NCBI GenBank assembly: GCA_958299035.1
Contig: CATQJL010000112.1
Coordinates: forward strand, 44,722,941-44,786,940
Length of the DNA stretch: 64,000 nucleotides
From: Cylicocyclus nassatus
Taxonomy: Eukaryota > Nematoda > Chromadorea > Rhabditida > Strongylidae
Reading direction: 5' to 3'
Every line of letters begins with the position of its first letter. The stretch's first letter is position 1. Made by a program: the position numbers and the translations under genes. Of this stretch, positions 57,601-64,000 are shown in pieces. The notes under the pieces are model-generated. The model ran no database searches. It had not been told where the DNA came from and saw nothing but the letters and a program-made list of their open reading frames with translations.

Positions 57601-60550
57601 CATCATCATATGTATACCTCATGTGGCTGCAGGCGATTCTTTCATCAAATAAGTATTCATTTCCGCGGAAATCCGCCCAAGAAAGCGCTGATGCCCTCAA
57701 CGGCGAGATTGCAAAAGTGCAGAGTGCAGCAACACACACAACACATGCAATGTCTAACAATGCACGCAGGTACTTGTTTACTTTTCCTCAGCGAAAAAAA
57801 TTCCCTAGTCAGCAATCAGAAAAGATGCCACGAACTATTTTTTAACTGCAATAGCAGGTGTTGCAATCGCTAAAGAAAGTATCTTGATCAGCTGACAGTT
57901 GCAAATGCGTAAGCAGATCCTAAGATAACAGGTGTCCAAAATGATAATAAAAAACATACCAATCAACACGGTTACTGCATGGGTAAGCAATGAGATACCA
58001 ACGAATGGAGAGCAAATGTTGAGCAACCAATGTGGACAAAATGGAAGAACCCGTGCTCCCAGTAAAAACATAAATAACTGTTGTCGCTCAACAGATATCT
58101 GGAGAAAAAACTCTCAAAACCAAACAAGTTTGGAAAATTGATGCTTCACTCACTTTCCGTCGAAGTACAGTAAGCCGACTTTTAAGGCACCTATCTATGA
58201 TCGGCTTCATAAATAATGCCGAGAGCATGTAGCAGCCGGAAGCACCAATGGCATTCAGAATGCAAACAAGAACACTTCCTTTCCATGCGCCAAAAAGTGC
58301 GCCAGCCAAGAGATTCTGAAAAAAGTTGCTTTCGACACAAGTACAAATGGTGACGAAAATATAACCAAGGTTCCCTTCAATTATAAAGGGATTATAAAGA
58401 GGAGTTTTCCGACTGGATTGATTTTGATTTGCATAATGAATAAGCGCCAGATAACTCCATCACCTTATATAAGGTAGTCATTGTCCGTTTCGACTCTCAA
58501 GAAAATAGGAGGACCGCTGACTTACCAGAAAGAAGGATCCTGGTATAGCAAATGTTTGTTTGTAAAGATATGCATAACCAAATATGAAGGCGGTGTACAG
58601 TGGATGCGCGTCTCTGTAATTACAACAATTGAGTGGAAAAAAACCTTAGCACACGGAATGCTCGTCAAACCGGATATGAAATAAAACTTCAAACAAAACT
58701 AATCCTTGATTCAAAATCGAAAATCACTTTCTATTACATGAAAAACGAGAAGATAAACCATAGTTCAAACGAGAACATGCTTAAACTCAAGTAGCCAAAT
58801 GGCTCAATCCTTTACTGTTGAGGATCTACGTCAGAGGCTCACGAATAAATCACTAGCACGTGCCAATTTGCGGAGGTACCAAAATATCTTCTGAATCTTG
58901 AGTAAATATGTGAAATCCATATCAGTATAAACGAGGGTATGCAATTAGGTTTCACCTCTAAAACAAAGTAGCGGGCATTGGTTCGTCAGTTTTGAAGGCA
59001 GAAAGTACTGAGTATTGTTGTAATTCAATGTTTTTTCTAAGAAAAAACGACAGATGCAGGATGACAGGATGACACGCACATGTGTAAAGCGCACAACTGA
59101 GCGTTATTTTTACCGTGCTGAGATATTTATAAGTTCAGAAAAAACCAAGAAAACATATTTTGCAATAGAAAACTCGCTATTATTCGAATACAGTCTAGTT
59201 CAGGGCTAAAGACTGTTGAACTTGAAACATAATTAAATAGATTCATAAGCATTACATATTAAGACCGCACTAGAATTCCAGCAGACTTAAGATTTGATAG
59301 GAGATAAGAATCAAAATAATCTCCAAATGAAATGCTTACTTGTATCCCTCTAGCGAGTCAGCTAATTTCCGCAAATCTTCGAGGTTTTTTGGAAATGCCA
59401 GCCTCCGCATAGCTCCGGAACTAGGCGCATAACTCCATATGACATATAGAAATAACGTTGCTGCTGCAAAAGCCGCTGCCAATCCGGACAATCTAAGCAT
59501 AGATGCCGGCGGTTCCTCGTCTTCTTGCTCCTGTAAGCAAATACTCTACATATGAATCCTTCGACTGCGATACCAAGAATCAATGCCAAATGTCAATCGA
59601 AAACATCCTAGCACTCTAGCCTCTTGAAAAACAGCAATACTCAAACCCAATACTGCATGCTAGAAGACGCGTTAAGAACCAACATTCATCAATTAAGAGC
59701 TGTAATTTGGAAAAAAAAGTCGAGACCAAGAGCTCGATTTGATGCTGAATAGTTGGGTATAAAGCAGTCATTTGTTATGATAGGTGCTCTAGCTTGACTT
59801 CCAAAATATGGTCGTAACTCTTGCAGCTACGAATTTGATGACTGAAAGCGATATTGGATAGAGCAGGATAATGAAGAGAATGAAACCAGAGGCAGCTTCC
59901 AGTGACAAAGTTTGAAGTCAGAAACTGCCCTGGAGATTTTCGAAGCATCCCATGGCTAAAAAACCCAATGCCCATGTATCCAACAACACTTGAGGTACAA
60001 AGCAAATTCATTTAGTCCTCCCAATACGAATTCTATTACGTAAAGACTAAAGTTCGAAAAAGAGTCCATATAATCACGAAATTTGCAAAAGAGAAAGCCT
60101 CAAAATTCATGAGCATTATCCTTTCTAGCCGTTAAACACAACATGAATTTATGTTCGGAGTAAAAACAGAGCGATGATGTACTAATCAAAAGCTACAGTG
60201 AGAGAAAAAAGTAGCGAGCGTCTGACAATGGGGTAGGAAGAAGCTGTACGCCGGCAACTGCGTAAACACAGTTTTCTTGTCAACAGGTCTGCAATCGCAC
60301 TCTAGATGTCATGACTCCGTGCCTCAAATACTTCTCTAATTTAGGACCTACCTTGATAAGCTTTTCGAGAGACTGTGAGATAGTAACTAACCTCTTCTTG
60401 TAAATCATCGAGCTCCGGGCTCGATTTGGACGAAGCCTGCGGCTCGCTCACGATTCCAGCTGAATTCCGGCAGAGCCCCGCCGATTTGCGAGGAGGCAGC
60501 AATAGTGCAGAGAGTGAAATGGAGTGTTTATCGGAAGCCCCGAGTAGCAT
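54631..60550 (-). CDS. TMEM41: TMEM41-family VTT-domain membrane protein, six exons, about 310 aa
   Basis: Exons on the minus strand: 60392-60550, 59340-59530, 58526-58613, 58154-58315, 57960-58098, 54631-54824; all junctions are GT..AG and keep phase. The N terminus is Ser-rich and acidic (ELDDLQEE/EQEDEE), followed by a membrane segment (AAAFAAATLFLYVIW). The TMEM41 signature then appears in order: YLYKQTFAIPGSFFLNLLAG, ALFGAWKG, AIGASGCYMLS, RVLPFCPHWLLNICSPFVGI and GLIPYNILCVRAG. A last membrane segment and a basic tail (LSRRRRRNE) end the protein. TMEM41B/VMP1 relatives are ER phospholipid scramblases needed for autophagosome formation and lipid mobilisation; the C. elegans homologue is probably tag-175. 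It is convergent with the 36-54 kb gene. The 3.1-kb last intron is full of transposons. A versus B type cannot be decided. Confidence 0.93.
55040..55497. mobile_element. Harbinger-like MITE, 458 bp (relative of 7218-8561)
   Basis: Left end CAAGGGAAGCTACCTAACTT and right end AAGCTAGGTAGCTTTCCTCA are inverted copies with arms of about 160 bp. Both arms include GAGTTATGGACTTTTTCCTG or its complement. The left target site is TAA (55037-55039); the right is CAA (55498-55500), one base changed. It aligns with the 7218 element after removal of its insertion. Confidence 0.8.
55516..56153. mobile_element. Harbinger-like MITE with about 250-bp arms, 638 bp
   Basis: Left end CAAGGGAACGATCCCAACTT and right end AAGTTGGGATCGTTCCCTTG are exact inverted copies, flanked by TTA at 55513-55515 and 56154-56156. 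The arms continue through the GATGCATAATTT and GTGCACGACTAGCATCATAT segments. It starts 18 bp from the end of the previous MITE. Confidence 0.9.
56240..56838 (+). pseudogene. Dispersed duplication, copy 2 (small gene-like fragment)
   Basis: Homologous to 6850-7217 plus 8565-8790. It keeps the TATAAAT phrase (about 56410) and an ATG in the same place (56561, MASLLTKI, then a stop). It then opens into a frame from 56599 to 56829 reading FFDWQKVDTPF and GPGNGEVPKN. Here the sequence is not interrupted by a MITE, giving the empty site. The family is unknown. Confidence 0.65.
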
Positions 60551-61853
60551 GGCCGCGAACTATGGAAGCATGCTGGCTTGGATAACGGGATATCTCCTTC
60601 TCTTCTCCAGGCGAAAGCCGCACGCCCGTTCGGCCGCCATTATTGAACAGAGAAGGCAACTGTCCGGTGCGGGGTGTGGGCAAAAGCAAATTACTGCTGG
60701 CAGCAAAGAACCGACACTCAGTGTGTTCTGCGTGCATAACTGGTTCGTGGGGCTCTGCGTTTCTATGACAATCGTCTGACTTTGTAGTTTTTTCTCGAGG
60801 ATGATAAGAGCTCAGAATGGCTCCAATCGCACTCTTTAAGCAACATATAATTATCCTTGCTTCAAAAGTGCTTTCGCAGGCACTTCTTATGTGATTTGAC
60901 GTCAGCCGAGTGATGAAATTGGTCCAATATCCAAGGCTGCGCAGTGAAACAGTTCACGGCGACTATGACCTTTTTCTCTCTCATGCGTCATTTGCATCCT
61001 TGGAAAAGATCAGAGAATGTATGACGATTATCCGGTCGTCTATAATACGAGCTAATCTGCGTTTTGCAGTTATCTCGATTGTCTCAAGCGTGACGGATGG
61101 GAATCTTAATACACATTCAAACATAAGGAATTGAAGAAATCTTTGCACCACGTGCGACACAGCTTCGTCGGAACTTTCGGAAACCTTACAGCGTAGAAAT
61201 TTTCGCTACAAAAAGTCCTTTTTCCAAATTCTATTCGTCCAGACTTCACTTTGATTGATTGCAAATAAAAGCCACCGCAGACAATCCTCCATGGATGTTA
61301 CCGTTATCTGAGAGATGCGTAAGCATTGCGGACATCGATGCGGTGCGGTGAGTAGCGAATGCACGCTCGTTGGCAGCTTTCCAGGACACTCAGAGTCCAT
61401 TCCATGTGTATGTTGGCCTAATTAGATTTTCAACTAAGCAGCGGCTTTTGTCTCGCTGTCTTTCTCCTTTAAATTTGCTCCCCTATAAAGAAGAAACGGC
61501 TGAAGTCAAAAAATTGTGCAACGAGTTGGATTTTCTGCACATCGCTGCAAATCTCCTCCTCTAAGATTCAAATGACTACGAAGAAGACGAAGCTTCACAG
61601 GTCACATAAACTACTGAATTATGGAAGTCGCTTGAACGAGCATTCAATTATCGCACCATATTGCAGGCTCAAAGAAGCATTTGCCGAGCCGAAGATCAAA
61701 AAAAGGTTCTAGGATGCATTCGGTAGAACATCTTCTGCTCATTCTCAATAAAAAAAATCTTTGGTGATCGTTTGTTTAATCATAGAAGTCAGCAATGCGC
61801 CTTTTTAAGCTTTTTCCAAGTTTCCCAAATTTTTGTTAATTTTGCGATAGCAG
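60551..61853. other. Upstream of TMEM41 and unassigned sequence
   Basis: 60551-60700 stays G+C-rich and probably includes the TMEM41 promoter or 5' UTR. Beyond that only short frames are present (60910-61134, 61370-61564), without recognised domains. Confidence 0.45.
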
Positions 61854-62005
61854 ATGACTGTCTGACGGAACAGAGCTTTGGCTCTACGAAACTGTTTTCC
61901 GAAAAATGCACCAATTTGAAATTTGAATATTGGGTTGCTCACGAAAAGCTCAGTTTTGATGACTGCTCTGGACCCGATACTCTAAGCAAAACCGATTATA
62001 GCTGA
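61854..62005 (+). CDS. Possible terminal exon of a Cys-containing protein
   Basis: Acceptor TTGCGATAGCAG at 61853 is followed by a 50-codon frame (ADDCLTEQSFG...SEKCTNLKFEYW...FDDCSGPDTLS) ending in TGA, with AATAAA at 62012-62017. Three cysteines and balanced composition look coding. No preceding exon with matching phase (one base) was found, and the poly(A) signal is unusually close to the stop. Confidence 0.35.
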
Positions 62006-62262
62006 GATTGAAATAAATCGCAAGGTTTTCAAATGGTCTAAAATAAAATACTTTTCAAGAAGCTTTTTGTTTGATTTCCTTGCTCGTAAAGTAATTGAAG
62101 GTGCGAAGAATGATTAGAGGCGCGAGAAAGTCTGGAGCTCCCCAGGCACTTCCAGAAGCAAATGCGGCAAGCCTTTGCTGCCTCCTGCTCGTCCCAAAAT
62201 CCGCTTTCATAAGCATACTATATCTTTGCACTCATAATTTTATTATACTGAAAACTGAGATA

Positions 62263-63280
62263 TTAGGTCGTTCCGAAAGTTTTTTCCGTTTTTTCAACCC
62301 ATCATAAAAATACGTGGAATGAAGTTAGGGAAACGCTTTAAGCACTGTCCGGCACAGCTTTTCTTCCTCTTTTCAACTGTCATATCCCTGTGTCGCTTGC
62401 TCTTGCGATCAGTGAGATAATGTTCGAATTTTCGAACCCATGGTTTTCACGATACCCAAATTTGGCAATTTTTCACGATCTTCTTTTTTGACTTTTGGAG
62501 AAGCTTTGACAGCAGTCAGATAGAGCAAACAAAGTGCGATTTAATGGAATTTTTCTGCGCCCATAGCTAGTCTTGAAACCTGTTTAGAAATATTTTTTGA
62601 TGCTATCAAATTCCACTTTTGGTGATGCCAAGAATCATAGAACATAAAACAGCGCACAACTAAGGTGTCATTCGATGCAGCTTTTTCTCCTCTTCCTATT
62701 GAGTATCTTTCTTCCCAATTTGTGGGAGTTTTTGGCGATAAAATTTCCATAATTCTTGATTTGAATCCGCCTAAGGGTGTACACGCAAAAAGCGAAATCT
62801 TATATTTCGAAGCGGTAAACACTGAGTTACTTTGTAAAAATAGTGGACAATCATAAACGACTTTTGAAAGTATCGAAATCCGAAGCTTTGTTAATGTTCG
62901 GAGCGTTTTTGTTTTTTGTGATTTCGAAAAAATGAAGACTTCTGGAAAAATTATCTCAAAAAATACTAAGAAGCCAGTCAAAGTTGCCAAAAAATTCCAT
63001 TAGATTGCACTTTGTTTACTCTATCTGAGTGCTATTGAAGCTTTTCCAAAAGTCAAAAAAAAAGGATGTGAAAAATTGCCAAAGTTGGACACCACGAAAA
63101 CCATGGGTTCGAAATTTCAGACATTATCTCACTGATCACAAGAGCAAGCGGCACATGTATATGACATTTGAAAAGAGGAAGAAAAGCTGCGTCGGATAGT
63201 GCCGAAGCGTTTCCCTACCTTCATTCCTCGTGTTTTTATGATAGGTTGAAAAAACGGAAAGAACTTTCGGAACGACCTAA
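62263..63280. mobile_element. Mariner-like MITE with about 290-bp inverted arms, 1018 bp
   Basis: Left terminus TTAGGTCGTTCCGAAAGTTT and right terminus GAACTTTCGGAACGACCTAA, flanked by TA at 62261-62262 and 63281-63282. The inverted similarity continues inward for about 290 bp on each side: AAACGCTT.AGCACT, GAGATAATGT.CGAA, ACCCATGGTTTTC and AGCAAACAAAGTGC with their complements. The unpaired centre (62560-62990) has no transposase motif. Confidence 0.9.
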
Positions 63281-63473
63281 TATATATAAAAACTGTCGAG
63301 ATGTTGTTCAAGATCTGAAAATGGTACTCGAGTCATGAGTCGAGTATTACTCTTGAAGTGATCGAGTCGATCACCACAAGGACTGACTGCAGATTGCGCA
63401 TGCGCCATGCGTGCCAGAGGCTTGTACCAGTACAAAGCGCTGTTGTGCAAGTATGCTCTCGTCATATTTACTA

Positions 63474-64000
63474 CAGTGCTGGCCATAGCTATAAAGCCAC
63501 CCTAAAAATCGCTGTAATTTGCTCTTTCCTCATAATTGTTTGAACCATTATTCTGTGTGCAAACTAAAGGCATACTGTTGACAGAACGGCTCTTTCATTG
63601 ATTTTGGCCGGAGAAAAATTACAAATTTTGAAAAAACGGGTTCCGAAAGCTGGTCACAGGTATAAAGCCACCTTTCATTTTCAAGCAGTACTGTTTTTTT
63701 GAGTCTCAAACTTTCTGTACATACTTGTAAGCAGCTGCCTTTTGAAAAGAAGATTCGTACTGCATTTTTCACTCTAAAATGCATAAAAAGTCACATCATT
63801 TGCAAAAAACTGCTTTTCCACTGAATTTTGAACCACTTTTTGACTCGGATGAAGGTCCTAGGCTTTGTCGAGCCTTTGCAATGAATAAGATGAAAAGCGC
63901 TCGAATCAACGTTACGTAGTCGCTGATATTGATAAACAGCCTCATCTTACCAAGGTGTAAGCACGCCTCTGAGACGCAAGACTTGACTTCTGACGCGCGA
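63474..64000. mobile_element. Left end of a Tc1-like transposon, continuing past the window
   Basis: After TA at 63472-63473 the sequence CAGTGCTGGCCATAGCTATA matches the start of Tc1-like inverted repeats (C. elegans Tc1 begins CAGTGCTGGCC). A second copy of the motif (GCTGGTCACAGGTATAAAGC) lies about 175 bp inward at 63649, sharing TATAAAGCCACC, as in IR/DR-type Tc1 relatives. The transposase and right end would lie beyond 64000. Confidence 0.7.

Larger units (their letters stand above)
54825..57959 (-). other. Last intron of TMEM41 (3.1 kb), transposon-filled
   Basis: Contains two abutting Harbinger-like MITEs (55040-55497, 55516-56153), the second copy of the dispersed duplication (about 56240-56838), a C10 run at about 56877 and unassigned sequence to 57959. 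An 87-codon plus frame at 57049-57312 has no known domain. Confidence 0.7.

Noticed and set aside
60426..60779. 117-codon plus frame
   Set aside because: Antisense to TMEM41 exon 1 and its G+C-rich upstream region.

Overview
This window is a piece of a nematode nuclear genome, most likely a clade V (strongylid-type) worm. It is AT-rich and gene-poor. Genes are split by canonical GT..AG introns with nematode-style TTTCAG-like acceptors; some introns are only 46-52 bp and others several kb. Mariner-type transposons and small inverted-repeat elements are abundant. There are no bacterial operons and I saw no tRNA, rRNA or CRISPR. The species assignment is an inference from gene and transposon style. 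All gene models were built by eye from splice sites and codon phase.

Layout. 1-9 kb: a transposon graveyard with two nested mariners (1063-3780), several mariner-like MITEs, and a Harbinger-like MITE carrying a mariner-like MITE inside it (7218-8561). That pair sits in one copy of a duplicated sequence whose second copy is at about 56.2-56.8 kb. 9-12.4 kb: two paralogous two-exon genes for tiny secreted peptides (9172-9418 and 11259-11505), a possible cysteine-rich exon, and a convincing minus-strand first exon (12099-12395). 13.3-17.4 kb: more mariner and Harbinger-like elements. 18.07-27.3 kb: an uninterrupted satellite of about 67 copies of a 137-bp monomer with larger-scale recent duplications. 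27.3-36 kb: mostly unassigned sequence with MITEs.

36.1-54.2 kb: one long plus-strand gene with ten exons. A signal-peptide exon at 36137 is followed by a Cys/Pro-rich region, a Pro/Thr-rich region and a C-terminal region with conserved-looking cysteines, about 414 aa in all. Its third intron holds a 5'-truncated CR1/Jockey-type LINE in the opposite orientation (44506-48252). 54.6-60.6 kb: a minus-strand six-exon gene for a TMEM41-family (VTT domain) membrane protein of about 310 aa, convergent with the previous gene. Its last intron is packed with Harbinger-like MITEs. 60.6-64 kb: a possible secreted-protein terminal exon, a 1-kb palindromic mariner-like element and the left end of a Tc1-like transposon running off the window.

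The best-supported genes are TMEM41, where every exon junction keeps phase and the family signature is clear, and the 36-54 kb secreted protein, where all nine junctions keep phase. The most novel items are the pair of small secreted peptides and the 137-bp satellite. Most of the remaining sequence is transposon-derived or unassigned intron and intergenic DNA.
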